Positions 8,722 to 17,729 of a DNA stretch of 64,000 bases are shown one piece after another. A program made the position numbers and the translations under genes. The stretch covers positions 55,843 to 119,842 of the forward strand of contig JBIKWB010000016.1 in assembly GCA_044356555.1 (NCBI GenBank), in the 5' to 3' direction. Position 1 is the first letter of the stretch. The number at the start of each line of letters is the position of its first letter. The notes below the pieces were generated by a model. The model saw nothing but the letters and a program-made list of their open reading frames with translations. It was not told where the DNA came from and searched no databases. The stretch comes from Tous-C4FEB sp044356555 (GTDB lineage Bacteria; Verrucomicrobiota; Verrucomicrobiia; Opitutales; Opitutaceae).

Positions 8722-9462
8722 CTAATTTTTGACCAAGGTGCCGATCTTTTCACCGAGGACCGCTTTGCGGATGGCGTGCTCGTCGTTGAGGTCGAAAACG
8801 AGGATCGGGACGTTGTTGTCCAAGCAGAGGGAAAACGCGGTCGAGTCCATGACGTTGAGCCGCTGTTTGAGGGCGTCGATGAACGTGATTTGGTCGTATT
8901 TGACGGCGTCGGGGAATTTCTTCGGGTCCTTGTCGTAGATGCCGTCGACCTTGGTGGCCTTCATAATGATGTCGGCGTGCATCTCGGAGGCGCGGAGGGC
9001 GGCGGTGGTATCGGTGGAGAAATAGGGGTTGCCGGTGCCGGCGGCGAAGATGACGACGCGGCCCTTTTCGAGGTGGCGCATGGCGCGGCGAAGGATGAAC
9101 GGCTCGGCGATCTGGTTCATCGGGATGGCGCTCTGGACGCGGGTAGTAACGCCCATTTTTTCCAGGCCGTCCATGAGAGCGAGGGCGTTGATGACGGTGG
9201 CCAACATGCCCATGTAGTCGCCGGTCGTGCGGTCGACGCCGCGTTGGGAGCCTTGGAGGCCGCGGAAGATGTTGCCGCCGCCGATCACGACGCAGACTTC
9301 GACGCCGAGATCGGCGATTTCCTTCACCTGGCTGCAGGTTTTTTCAAGCGTGGCGGCGTCGATGGGATCGCCGGTTTTACCTCCGCGCAGCACCTCGCCG
9401 GAGAGCTTAAGGACGATGCGTTTATACTTCACGCCGAGCGCGACACGTTTGTTGGCATGCAT
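8722..9462 (-). CDS. pyrH: UMP kinase
   Basis: A 246-residue hexameric bacterial UMP kinase of the amino-acid-kinase fold that makes UDP. Motifs: YKRIVLKLSGEVL, VVIGGGNIFRG, then DYMGMLATVINALALMD, VIFAAGTGNPYFSTDTTAAL and KATKVDGIYDKDPKK. The ATG at 9462 gives a standard length with a short leader. First gene of the pyrH-frr run and divergent from gmd. Confidence 0.98.
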   Translation of the reverse strand: MHANKRVALGVKYKRIVLKLSGEVLRGGKTGDPIDAATLEKTCSQVKEIADLGVEVCVVIGGGNIFRGLQGSQRGVDRTTGDYMGMLATVINALALMDGLEKMGVTTRVQSAIPMNQIAEPFILRRAMRHLEKGRVVIFAAGTGNPYFSTDTTAALRASEMHADIIMKATKVDGIYDKDPKKFPDAVKYDQITFIDALKQRLNVMDSTAFSLCLDNNVPILVFDLNDEHAIRKAVLGEKIGTLVKN

Positions 9463-9623
9463 GGGGCGTGAGGAAACGATTGTGCAAAATCGGCGTCAAT
9501 GCCCGAGATGGCGCGATCGAGGCAAACCGCTGTAACTGGATGTGAAGACAGTGGTTTTCCGTGAAATCCGACCGACTGCGCGGCGGGGCAAAAGTAGACT
9601 TCGCCGCCGGGGACGCCGGAAAC

Positions 9624-9652
9624 GTCAGGGGTTCCCTGACCCTCCCGCTTAC
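9624..9652. repeat. Short palindrome with CTTAC tail upstream of gmd
   Basis: GTCAGGG-GTT-CCCTGAC followed by CCTCCCGCTTAC. It lies in the 242-bp divergent gap between pyrH and gmd. I see no clear promoter in this gap. Confidence 0.55.
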
Positions 9653-9704
9653 GACGACTGCGGGCTTGCCGGCCTCCATCGGCTCTCTCACGTTCGCGGG
9701 CTTC

Positions 9705-10721
9705 ATGAAGAAAGCCCTCATCACCGGTATTACCGGACAAGACGGTTCGTATCTCGCCGAGCTCTTGCTCGCCAAAGGCTATGAAGTTCACGGCGTGATT
9801 CGCCGGGCCTCGACCTTCAATACGAGCCGGATCGATCACCTTTACCGCGACCCGCACGTCAACGGCGTGAAGCTCCATCTCCACTACGGCGACCTCGCCG
9901 ATTCCGTGCAGATGGTAAAGCTGCTCTACGAGCTCCAGCCCGATGAAATCTACAATCTCGGCGCTCAATCTCATGTCCGTGTTTCCTTCGATATTCCGGA
10001 GTATACGGGTGACGTGGTGGGGCTGGGTTCGGTGCGCATTCTCGAGGCGATCCGCGAGGCCGGCCTAGTGAAGAAATGCCGCTTCTACCAAGCTTCGTCG
10101 TCCGAGATGTTCGGCAAAGTCCAAGAGGTCCCGCAGGTTGAGACCACGCCGTTCTGGCCGCGCTCGCCCTACGGTTGCGCAAAAATGTATGCTTACTGGC
10201 TCACGGTGAATTACCGCGAGAGCTACAACCTTCACGCCTCCAACGGCATTCTCTTCAACCACGAGAGCCCGCGCCGGGGCGAAACCTTCGTCACCCGCAA
10301 AATCACCCGCGCGGCCACCCGGATCAAACTCGGCCTGCAGGACCGCCTTTACATGGGTAACCTCGACGCCCAGCGCGACTGGGGCTACGCCAAGGAATAC
10401 GTCGAGATGATGTGGGTCATGCTGCAACAGGACCAACCCGACGACTACGTGGTCGCGACGAATGAGACCCACACGGTGCGGGAATTCATCCAAGAGACAT
10501 TCGGTCTGCTGAATCTCGATTGGGAGAAATACGTGAGCTACGACGCCCGTTACGAGCGTCCCGCCGAGGTTGAACTCCTGATCGGCAATCCCGCCAAAGC
10601 CAAAAAGCAACTCGGTTGGGAGCCGAAAGTTAAGTTCAAGGAGCTCGTGAAAATTATGACCGAGTCCGACCTTGAACTGGCCAAGCGCGAGGCTCAGATC
10701 GCGAAATTACCGTTGCCCTGA
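9705..10721 (+). CDS. gmd: GDP-mannose 4,6-dehydratase
   Basis: A 338-residue extended short-chain dehydrogenase that turns GDP-mannose into GDP-4-keto-6-deoxymannose. The NADP-binding motif ITGITGQDGSYLAELLLAKG begins at residue 6, the catalytic serine/threonine region is QASSSEMFG, and the Y-x-x-x-K pair lies in YGCAKMYAYW. GILFNHESPRRGETFVTRKI is a Gmd signature. The ATG at 9705 is chosen because the Rossmann fold starts directly after it; the open frame extends 48 codons upstream through a repeat and is probably not translated. The next gene is fcl, giving a two-gene GDP-L-fucose pathway for surface glycans. Confidence 0.97.
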   Translation: MKKALITGITGQDGSYLAELLLAKGYEVHGVIRRASTFNTSRIDHLYRDPHVNGVKLHLHYGDLADSVQMVKLLYELQPDEIYNLGAQSHVRVSFDIPEYTGDVVGLGSVRILEAIREAGLVKKCRFYQASSSEMFGKVQEVPQVETTPFWPRSPYGCAKMYAYWLTVNYRESYNLHASNGILFNHESPRRGETFVTRKITRAATRIKLGLQDRLYMGNLDAQRDWGYAKEYVEMMWVMLQQDQPDDYVVATNETHTVREFIQETFGLLNLDWEKYVSYDARYERPAEVELLIGNPAKAKKQLGWEPKVKFKELVKIMTESDLELAKREAQIAKLPLP

Positions 10722-10724
10722 TTG

Positions 10725-10804
10725 CGAACCACGAACCACCCGAACGACGCGAAACCGGTCTAATGGCCGGGCTCACTTTCGTGAGGTGGTAGGTTTCGTG
10801 GTAA
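10725..10804. repeat. Inverted repeat of the CCACGAAACAC family between gmd and fcl
   Basis: The left arm begins GAACCACGAACCACCCGAAC and the right arm includes GAGGTGGTAGGTTTCGTGG. The arms are imperfect reverse complements about 30 bp long around a 20-bp loop. The same arms occur at 16307-16406. Confidence 0.65.
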
Positions 10805-10820
10805 ACCGTCCTTTCCCACC

Positions 10821-11756
10821 ATGAGGCTCTTCATTGCAGGTCATAACGGCATGGTCGGCGGCGCGCTGGTCCGTCGCTTCTCCCGCGAGTCCGGCACCAC
10901 GTTGCTGCTCCGCACCCGCCGCGAACTCGATCTCACCTCGGCGGCCGCGGTTGACGCGTTTTACGCCGCCGAGAAGCCCGACGTCGCCATCATCGCCGCG
11001 GCCAAGGTCGGCGGTATCCACGCCAACAACACCTATCCGGCCGAGTTCCTTTTCGAGAACTTGGCGATCGCCGCCAACACGATCAACGGCGCCTATCGCG
11101 CGGGGGTGAAGCGCCTGCTCTTTCTGGGCAGTTCGTGCATCTACCCGAAGCACGCGCCGCAGCCGATGCCCGAGGATTGCCTGCTCACCGGACCGCTCGA
11201 GCCGACCAACGAGGCCTACGCCATCGCCAAGATCACCGGCCTCAAGCTCGCCCAATCCTACCGCAAGCAATACGGCGTGCTCTATCACTCCGCGATGCCG
11301 ACCAACCTCTACGGCCCCGGCGACAACTACCACCTGCAGAACTCGCACGTGTTACCCGCCCTGATCCGGAAATTTCACGAGGCCAAAGCCGCGGGTCGGC
11401 CCGAGGTCGTCGCTTGGGGCACCGGCACGCCGAAACGCGAGTTTCTCCACGTGGACGACCTCGCCGATGCTTGTGCCTTCCTGCTAGGGATGGATAACCC
11501 GCCCGATTGGATCAACGTCGGCACCGGCACCGATGTGACCATCCGCGAACTCACCGAATGTGTCGCCGCCGTAACCGGGTTCTCCGGGAAGATCGTCTGG
11601 GATGCCACGAAGCCCGACGGTACGCCGCGCAAGCTCATGGATGTTTCCCGTCTCTCGGGTCTTGGCTGGACGGCGAAAATCGCGCTGCGGGCCGGAGTCG
11701 AAAAGACCTACGCCGCCTTTCTCTCGGAACAGGCCGCCGGCACGCTGCGCGCGTAA
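10821..11756 (+). CDS. fcl: GDP-L-fucose synthase
   Basis: A 311-residue epimerase/reductase that turns GDP-4-keto-6-deoxymannose into GDP-L-fucose. The Rossmann motif FIAGHNGMVGGAL is at residues 4-16. The catalytic serine is in FLGSSCIYP and the Y-x-x-x-K pair in YAIAKITG. Substrate-binding regions NLYGPGDNY and WGTGTPKREFLHVDDLADA are typical of WcaG/Fcl. It starts 99 bp after gmd across an inverted repeat, and is probably co-transcribed with it. Confidence 0.97.
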   Translation: MRLFIAGHNGMVGGALVRRFSRESGTTLLLRTRRELDLTSAAAVDAFYAAEKPDVAIIAAAKVGGIHANNTYPAEFLFENLAIAANTINGAYRAGVKRLLFLGSSCIYPKHAPQPMPEDCLLTGPLEPTNEAYAIAKITGLKLAQSYRKQYGVLYHSAMPTNLYGPGDNYHLQNSHVLPALIRKFHEAKAAGRPEVVAWGTGTPKREFLHVDDLADACAFLLGMDNPPDWINVGTGTDVTIRELTECVAAVTGFSGKIVWDATKPDGTPRKLMDVSRLSGLGWTAKIALRAGVEKTYAAFLSEQAAGTLRA

Positions 11757-11947
11757 AACAGGCTTACTCCGATCCCCGTTCCTCTTTTGGCCTTCGGGTC
11801 GGGAGGACGCGGAACGCAGAACGCGACGAGAGCCTCGCAGCGCTGAAAAACTGAACTCAAGCAGAGGGAGTTTGGGCTTCGCTTCGCCCGCCAGGCGTTT
11901 TCGTTTGCCGCCGTCCCCGGTTGTCGGCGACTTTCTTCTTTCCCATC

Positions 11948-13091
11948 ATGGTCTCCACCGAAAACAACAACCAGATCGAAGCCATTAAGAAGCGCGCCGG
12001 GCATCTATGGAGGTTTCTTTGACTGCGATCAAAAGCAGCGTGAAATAGAGTCGATGGACGCCCAAATGGGCGACCCTACTTTTTGGAACAGCAACGACCG
12101 CGCCCAAAAACACATCGCGAAACTCAACGGGCTCAAGAAAGCTGTCCTCCCGGTCGTCGCCTATCAGAAGAAGCTCGATGACTTGGTGATGATGAACGAG
12201 CTCATGGCCGGCGAAGACACTGCCGCCCAGGAAACCTACGACAAGGAGCTCACCAGCACCCTCGCCGCGCTCACGACTGAACTCGACGAGCTCGAGATCG
12301 CCTCCTTCCTCACCGGCCAGTTCGACCGCAACAACGCCATCTTCTCCATCCAAGCCGGCGCCGGTGGCACCGAGTCCAACGACTGGGCCGATATCATGTT
12401 TCGCATGTATTCCCGCTGGGCCGAGCGGCGCAATTACACCGTCGAGCTCATGGACGTGCAGCCCGGCGACACCGCCGGCATCAGCAAAGCCACCATCTTG
12501 ATCAAAGGCGAAAACGCCTACGGCTACGCCAAGGCCGAGCGCGGCGTCCACCGCCTCGTGCGCATCAGCCCGTTCGATTCCAACAAGCGCCGTCATACGT
12601 CGTTTTGCGCCGTCGATGTGGTCGCCGAGATCACCGAAGACATCGACGTCGAGCTCAACGAATCCGACATCCGCGTGGACGTTTACCGCTCCTCCGGCAA
12701 AGGCGGCCAAGGCGTCAATACCACCGACTCTGCGGTCCGCCTCACGCATGCGCCGACAGGTATCGTCGTCGTCTGCCAAAACGAACGTTCGCAGATCAAA
12801 AACAAAGCCACCGCCATGGTCGTGCTCAAAGCTCGTATCTACGAGCGGAAGCAGGACGAGCAGCGCGCCGAGATGGACAAATTCTACGGCGAGAAGGGCG
12901 AAATCGGTTTCGGGGCCCAGATCCGCAGTTATGTGCTCCAGCCCTATCAGATGGTGAAGGACCTGCGCACCGGCATCAGCACGAGCGACACGCAAGGCGT
13001 CCTCGACGGCGACCTCGACCGTTTCGTCAACGCCTGGCTCCGCGCCGGCTGCCCGCGCCACCGCAACAAAGATATCCAGATGGACGAGTAA
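11948..13091 (+). CDS. prfB: Peptide chain release factor 2, expressed by programmed +1 frameshift
   Basis: The first frame starts at ATG 11948 and reads 24 codons ending ...LWRFL before an in-frame TGA at 12020. Reading then continues in the +1 frame from GAC at 12021 (DCDQKQREIESMDAQ) to 13091, giving 380 residues. The anticodon-mimic motif SPF is in VRISPFDSNKRRH and the catalytic GGQ in SSGKGGQGVNTTDS. RF2 recognises UGA and UAA, so the premature TGA makes the gene sense its own product level. The protein is slightly longer than usual (about 365). A terminator follows at 13117. Confidence 0.97.
12010..12023 (+). promoter_or_regulatory. RF2 programmed frameshift site
   Basis: Reads G-GAGG-TTT-CTT-TGA-C: an internal Shine-Dalgarno-like GGAGG, the slippery CTT and the TGA stop followed by C. 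This is the classical layout of the prfB autoregulatory site (CUU UGA C with an upstream purine stretch). Confidence 0.95.
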
Positions 13092-13116
13092 GCCGCGCCC
13101 AAATCGCGAAAGGTGG

Positions 13117-13144
13117 AGCCCGATGTCCTCATCGGGCTTTTTTT
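13117..13144 (+). terminator. Intrinsic terminator of prfB
   Basis: Hairpin AGCCCGATG-TCCT-CATCGGGCT directly followed by seven T, 26 bases after the prfB stop. Confidence 0.93.
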
Positions 13145-13208
13145 GCGCCCGCTTCGCCCGTTGCGCCGTATTTGTCCTTTCTTTTCTCCGAGGCTCAATC
13201 GTCTTTGA

Positions 13209-13236
13209 CTCTCAGCTCTCAACTCTCAGCTCTCAG
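13209..13236. repeat. Tandem heptamer CTCTCAR x4
   Basis: Four head-to-tail copies (CTCTCAG, CTCTCAA, CTCTCAG, CTCTCAG) just upstream of the next gene. A related run of three occurs on the other strand at 56947-56967. Simple-sequence repeat of unknown role. Confidence 0.7.
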
Positions 13237-13252
13237 TTCCGATTCTCTCATC

Positions 13253-14701
13253 ATGCCCGACCTGTCCTACGAACACCTCCGCTCCACGTTCGCTGCGCAG
13301 TCGCTGTTTGAGGACAAGACTTGGCAACTTTCGCCCGAGGCGTGGCCGCTTTCTTCCGAGCAAATCGCGCAACTTGAAGCCATCGGCGTTGCCTGCCTCG
13401 AGTTTCACCAAGCGCTCGAGAATCTCTACCTGCGCTCCGCCGCCGGAAAAAATCTCCTGCGCAACAAGCCCCTGCTCGCGCCGTGGGTCGCCGACTACCT
13501 CGACCGCGGCAAGCCCGCGCATCTCATCGCCCACGCCCGTGATCCGAAGAATCGCGGCGCATTTCCCACCGTCCTCCGGCCCGACCTCCTGCTGACCGAC
13601 GAAGGCTTCGTCATGACCGAGCTCGACTCCGTGCCGGGCGGCATCGGCCTGACCGCCTTTCTGAATCGTCTCTACGTCGCCGGCGATCCCGCCGCGCCCG
13701 TCGTCGGTGCCGGCGACGCGATGATCAAAAACTTCCACGCCTCGCTCGCCGCCCTGCGTCCCGGCGAACGCAATCCTCTCATCGCCCTCGTGGTGAGCGA
13801 CGAAGCCGCGACTTACCGCCCCGAGATGCACTGGCTCGCGCATCAACTGCAACTCCTCGGCCACCGCGTGTTTTGCCTGAAGCCCGAAGATATTTTTCCC
13901 CTCGAAAACGCCCTCTTTTTCTCCGCCGACGGCAACCCGGAAAAAATCGACGTCATCTACCGTTTTTTCGAGCTCTTCGATTTGGCCAACATCCGCACGG
14001 AGAAGTTTATTTTTGAATCGTGGGCGGCCGGCGAAGTCGCCCTCGCGCCGCCCATGCGCCCGTTCCAAGAGGAGAAACTCGCCCTCGCGCTCTTCCACCA
14101 TCACCTGCTCGCCGATTACTGGGCTGAGGCGCTCGGCGGCCGCACGCTCAAACTCCTTCGCTCGCTGATCCCGCTCTCGTGGATCATGGACCCCGCGCCG
14201 CTGCCGCCAGGGGCGATCCTTGATGCGCCCCACGCCGCCGGCCGGCCGCTGAGCGAGTGGCGCGATCTGGCCAACGCCACGCAGAAAGAACGTGATCTCA
14301 TCATCAAAATCTCCGGTTACCACGAGACCGCGTGGGGCGCCCGTAGCGTGATCCTCGGCAGCGATTGTTCGCGTGAGGAATGGCAAAACGGTCTCGACCA
14401 AGCGATCGCCCTCGCGCCGACCAATCTGCACATTCTCCAGACGTTTAAAAAACCACGCCGCCTCGAACACCGGTTGTATCGGGAGGAAAGTGGCACGGGC
14501 GTCCCGCCCGTGGGTTCGCCGGGAACCGGTGAAGCGTTTATCGCCCGCCCAACCGCCGGCCGCCTCCGCCTTTGTCCCTATTATTTCGTCGTCGCCGGCC
14601 AACCCCGCCTCTCCGGCGCCCTTGCGACCTTCTGCCCGCCCGACAAAAAAATCATCCACGGCATGACGGACGCCGCGCTGCTGCCGTGCCGGGCGGTGTA
14701 G
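13253..14701 (+). CDS. Uncharacterised protein with ATP-grasp-like features
   Basis: Encodes 482 residues with no signal peptide or membrane segment. I do not recognise it firmly. The stretch VLRPDLLLTDEGFVMTELDS followed by VPGGIGL, and later LIIKISGYHETAWGARSVIL, resemble the substrate and ATP-binding parts of circularly permuted ATP-grasp ligases such as the glutathionylspermidine-synthase group, so a ligase role is possible. Near residues 414-421 the reading frame runs through a palindromic repeat (SGTGVPPVG), an apparent in-frame insertion of the dispersed hairpin. It starts 109 bp after the prfB terminator and is probably its own unit. Confidence 0.75.
   Translation: MPDLSYEHLRSTFAAQSLFEDKTWQLSPEAWPLSSEQIAQLEAIGVACLEFHQALENLYLRSAAGKNLLRNKPLLAPWVADYLDRGKPAHLIAHARDPKNRGAFPTVLRPDLLLTDEGFVMTELDSVPGGIGLTAFLNRLYVAGDPAAPVVGAGDAMIKNFHASLAALRPGERNPLIALVVSDEAATYRPEMHWLAHQLQLLGHRVFCLKPEDIFPLENALFFSADGNPEKIDVIYRFFELFDLANIRTEKFIFESWAAGEVALAPPMRPFQEEKLALALFHHHLLADYWAEALGGRTLKLLRSLIPLSWIMDPAPLPPGAILDAPHAAGRPLSEWRDLANATQKERDLIIKISGYHETAWGARSVILGSDCSREEWQNGLDQAIALAPTNLHILQTFKKPRRLEHRLYREESGTGVPPVGSPGTGEAFIARPTAGRLRLCPYYFVVAGQPRLSGALATFCPPDKKIIHGMTDAALLPCRAV
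14494..14512. repeat. CACGGGCG palindrome inside a coding region
   Basis: CACGGGCG-TCC-CGCCCGTG, in frame within the ATP-grasp-like gene. On the minus strand it reads THGRDARAT, a peptide string often produced by this repeat in Verrucomicrobiota genomes (from memory, not searched). Confidence 0.7.
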
Positions 14702-14785
14702 TCGAGACGCGAACGACTGCAGTCTTTTCAGTTTCTGCATTTCGAACCAGCCGCTCCCTGCGGCCCTCGACACGTCGCGAGAGCC

Positions 14786-15079
14786 TCAGTCGACTGCAAA
14801 AGCAAGGCGCGGCCCTTTTTCAGACCCCTGTGGCACACGCAGTTCCAGTTTGCCAACCCGCGTCACGAGCGTCCGCGGATAGTGCCCGCTGCGATAGCCG
14901 AGCCGGCCGCTTGTCGGCTCGTTTTTGCCGGCGCACAGCACTTCGTCCATCTCCGCTTTCAACACCTCCTGCAGGAGCGTTTGCAGCAGGCTCTTCATCG
15001 CGTCGTCTTCGGTCAGCATCCGCATCAGGTCTTGTTTCGTTACTTGGATCGTCTCATCGTTCCGCTTTGGGTGGGTCAT
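14786..15079 (-). pseudogene. Truncated IS256/mutator-family transposase
   Basis: The N-terminus of a mutator-type transposase: start at 15079 (MTHPKRNDE), then MRMLTEDDAMKSLLQTLLQE, AEMDEVLCAGKNE, SGRLGYRSGHYPRTLVTRVG and LELRVPQ. Full-length members are about 400 residues; here homology stops after about 85, and the last residues to the stop at 14786 are unrelated. The catalytic DDE domain is missing, so it is inactive. Upstream, 15144-15161 reads as GTGTCCGGAGAGTTCAGC on the minus strand and may be the original left end of the element. Positions 14702-14785 hold nothing I recognise. Confidence 0.85.
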
Positions 15080-15321
15080 GGTGTTCCTTTCGTTGGTGGT
15101 TTTTGGCTTTAGCACCAAACCACTTACCATGATCCGCCTTTTTGCTGAACTCTCCGGACACTACCTGAATGCGGAGGAGCGCTTTTCCAGCCCTCAACAT
15201 CGGCAGTTGGAAAACCGCCGCTCCGCGATGATTGTCGGAATGCAGAAACTGCGCGGCGGCTTGGAGGATGATCGGGGGACTTTGTGGCTGGACGGGCGGA
15301 GACTCCCCGCTTTCGGGCATG

Positions 15322-15352
15322 AAAAAAGGCGGGCCGATGAAGGCCCGCCCGA
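15322..15352 (-). terminator. Intrinsic terminator of sucCD
   Basis: On the minus strand: GGGCGGGCC-TTCATC-GGCCCGCC followed by six T, about 20 bases after the sucD stop. Confidence 0.95.
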
Positions 15353-15370
15353 GGAGAGGAGTGTGAGGGT

Positions 15371-16294
15371 TTAGCTCAGCGTCACGCCCTTGGCTTTGGC
15401 GGCGCGGAGGAGGGCGTCGGCCATGTCGCTGGGGGTAATGGCGACTTCGATGCCGCATTCCTTGAAGACGGCGATTTTGGCGGCAGCGGTGTCTTCCGCG
15501 CCTCCCACGATGGCACCGGCGTGGCCCATGCGACGACCGGCAGGCGCGGTCGCGCCGGCGATGAACCCGGCGACCGGCTTCGTGCAGTTGGCCTTGATCC
15601 AGCGGGCGGCTTCGACCTCGGCGTTGCCGCCGATTTCGCCGATCATAATGATGCCGTGCGTCTCGGGGTCGGCATTGAAGAGTTTGATGACATCGAGGTG
15701 GCTCGTGCCGTTGACCGGGTCGCCGCCGATGCCGACGCAGGTGGTCTGGCCGATGTTCTTCGACGTGAGTTGGAAGACGGCTTCGTAGGTGAGCGTGCCG
15801 GAGCGCGAGACGACGCCGACGTGGCCTTTTTTGTGAATGTAGCCGGGGGCGATGCCGATGCGGCAACCGCCGTGGGAGTCTTTGCCGGTGCCGGGCGTGA
15901 CGACGCCGGGGCAGTTGGGGCCGAGCAGGCGGGTCTTGCTGCCCTGCATCGCGCGCTTCACGCGAACCATGTCGCGGACCGGGATGCCTTCGGTGATGGC
16001 GACGGCGAGGTCGAGTCCGGCGTCCACGCATTCAAGGATGGCGTCACCGGCGAACGGAGGCGGGACGAAGATGACCGAGACGGTGGCGCCGGTGGCCTTG
16101 GCGGCGTCGGCGACGGAGTTGAAAATCGGAACCTTGTGCCCGGCGTGTTCGAAGAATTGGCCGCCCTTGCCGGGAGTGACACCGGCGGCGACCTGGGTGC
16201 CGTAATCGAGGGAGAGCTTGGCGTGGCGGCCGCCGAAATCGCCGGTGATACCTTGGACGATGATCTTGGTCGTGGGAGTGATAAGAATGGACAT
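15371..16294 (-). CDS. sucD: Succinyl-CoA ligase, alpha subunit
   Basis: A 307-residue subunit that binds CoA and carries the phosphohistidine. CoA-binding Rossmann part: VQGITGDFGGRHAKLSLDYG and VGGVTPGKGG-like AAGVTPGKGG. Further signatures are PNCPGVVTPG, then VGVVSRSGTLTYEAVFQLT, GIGGDPVNGTSHLDVI and the active-site region GRRMGHAGAIVGG with the phosphorylated histidine. It follows sucC by 116 bp, a gap filled by an inverted repeat, and ends in a strong terminator. It works in the TCA cycle with SucC. Confidence 0.97.
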   Translation of the reverse strand: MSILITPTTKIIVQGITGDFGGRHAKLSLDYGTQVAAGVTPGKGGQFFEHAGHKVPIFNSVADAAKATGATVSVIFVPPPFAGDAILECVDAGLDLAVAITEGIPVRDMVRVKRAMQGSKTRLLGPNCPGVVTPGTGKDSHGGCRIGIAPGYIHKKGHVGVVSRSGTLTYEAVFQLTSKNIGQTTCVGIGGDPVNGTSHLDVIKLFNADPETHGIIMIGEIGGNAEVEAARWIKANCTKPVAGFIAGATAPAGRRMGHAGAIVGGAEDTAAAKIAVFKECGIEVAITPSDMADALLRAAKAKGVTLS

Positions 16295-16306
16295 TAGAAA
16301 ATTGGG

Positions 16307-16406
16307 TTAACCACGAAACACACGAACGACACGAAAGGCAGAACGGACTTGGTCGGATCGGTGCGGGTGGTTGGGTTTCGTGTTTTTGGTGTGTTTCGTG
16401 GTGAGA
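16307..16406. repeat. Inverted repeat of the CCACGAAACAC family between sucC and sucD
   Basis: The left arm is TTAACCACGAAACACACGAA followed by CGACACGAAA. The right arm is TTTCGTGTTTTTGGTGTGTT followed by TCGTGGTGA. The arms are about 26-30 bp and nearly perfect reverse complements, with a ~40-bp spacer. It could form a large hairpin in the sucCD transcript. Confidence 0.75.
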
Positions 16407-16410
16407 AAAA

Positions 16411-17595
16411 TCAGGCGGCGACGAGCTTCACGATTTTCTGGGCGGCGTCGGCCATGGTGTCGCCCGAGACGAGCGCGAGACCGGAGGCGGCGAGGGTGGC
16501 TTTGCCGGCGGCGACGTTGTTGCCTTCGAGGCGGACGACGAGCGGGAGCTTGAGGCCGACTTCCTTCACGGCTTCGACGATGCCGGTGGCGATGACGTTG
16601 CAGTCCATGATGCCGCCGAAAATGTTAACCAAAATGCCCTTCACGTTGGGATCGCCGAGGATGATTTTGAAAGCGGCGATGACCTGGTCCTTGGAGGCGC
16701 CGCCGCCGACATCGAGGAAGTTGGCGGGAGTGCCGCCGAAGTGCTGGATGATGTCCATCGTGCTCATCGCGAGGCCGGCGCCGTTGACGAGGCAGGCGAT
16801 GTTGCCGTCGAGGGCGATGTAACTGAGCGAGAACTTGGAGGCCTCGATTTCTTTGGAATCTTCCTCGTTGAGGTCGCGCAGGGCGACGATCTCGGGGTGA
16901 CGGTAGAGGGCGTTGGAGTCGAAGGAGACCTTCGCATCGAGGGCGAGGACGTCGCCGGCGGGAGTCGTGATGAGAGGGTTGACCTCGAGCATCGCGGCGT
17001 CGGTCTCCCAGAACATCGTGTAGAGATTGCGGATGAGTTTGGCGGCGTTTTTGGCTTCGGCGCCGACGAGGCCGAGGCGGGTGATAAGGTCGCGGACCTG
17101 GAAATCGGCGAGGCCGTAAGCGGGATCGACGAGGACCTTGAAGAGTTTTTCGGGGGTGTCGTGGGCGACGGTCTCGATGTCCATGCCGCCCTCGGTGGAA
17201 GCGACGATCACGGGCTTGGAGGACGCGCGGTCGAGGAGGATCGCGAGGTAGTATTCCTTCTTAATGTCGCTCGCGACGGTGAAGTAGATGGTCTGGACCT
17301 TGCGGCCGGAGGGGCCGGTTTGCGCGGTGACGAGGGTGTTGCCGAGCATCTTTCCCGCGATGTCTTGGGCGTCGGCCTTGGTCTTGCAGAATTTGACGCC
17401 GCCCTTGTAGCCGTCGGTAAAAGTGCCTTTGCCGCGGCCGCCGGCGTGGATCTGGGACTTCACCATGGTCGGGCCTTCGGGCAGCGCCGCGAGCGCGGTG
17501 ATGAATCCCTCGGGGGTGGTGGCGGTGGTGCCCTTGGGGACAGCGACACCGAATTTTTCGAAGAGGGCTTTGGCCTGATACTCGTGGATGTTCAT
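16411..17595 (-). CDS. sucC: Succinyl-CoA ligase, beta subunit
   Basis: Encodes 394 residues. The ATP-grasp domain begins MNIHEYQAKALFEKFGVAVP at the very N-terminus, which fixes the start at 17595. Further motifs: VKSQIHAGGRGKGTF, LEVNPLITTPAGDVLALDAK and the CoA-ligase part VNGAGLAMSTMDIIQHFGG with NIFGGIMDCNVIATGIVEA. It forms the nucleotide-binding half of succinyl-CoA synthetase. Upstream lies a divergent gene 134 bp away. Confidence 0.97.
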   Translation of the reverse strand: MNIHEYQAKALFEKFGVAVPKGTTATTPEGFITALAALPEGPTMVKSQIHAGGRGKGTFTDGYKGGVKFCKTKADAQDIAGKMLGNTLVTAQTGPSGRKVQTIYFTVASDIKKEYYLAILLDRASSKPVIVASTEGGMDIETVAHDTPEKLFKVLVDPAYGLADFQVRDLITRLGLVGAEAKNAAKLIRNLYTMFWETDAAMLEVNPLITTPAGDVLALDAKVSFDSNALYRHPEIVALRDLNEEDSKEIEASKFSLSYIALDGNIACLVNGAGLAMSTMDIIQHFGGTPANFLDVGGGASKDQVIAAFKIILGDPNVKGILVNIFGGIMDCNVIATGIVEAVKEVGLKLPLVVRLEGNNVAAGKATLAASGLALVSGDTMADAAQKIVKLVAA

Positions 17596-17729
17596 TATTA
17601 AAAGGGAAAGCGCGAAGATGTGGCAGAAGAGATCGGGGGCTGGCACGCACAAAAGCGAATTCCAGACGCCGAACACGGGCCGATGCGCGGGATTGCCATC
17701 GGGCGAAAACGCCCATCACAATTTGCCGA

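Noticed and set aside
12605..13252. Extension of the ATP-grasp-like frame back across prfB
   Set aside because: It overlaps prfB in another frame and runs through the prfB terminator; the ATG at 13253 is the sensible start.
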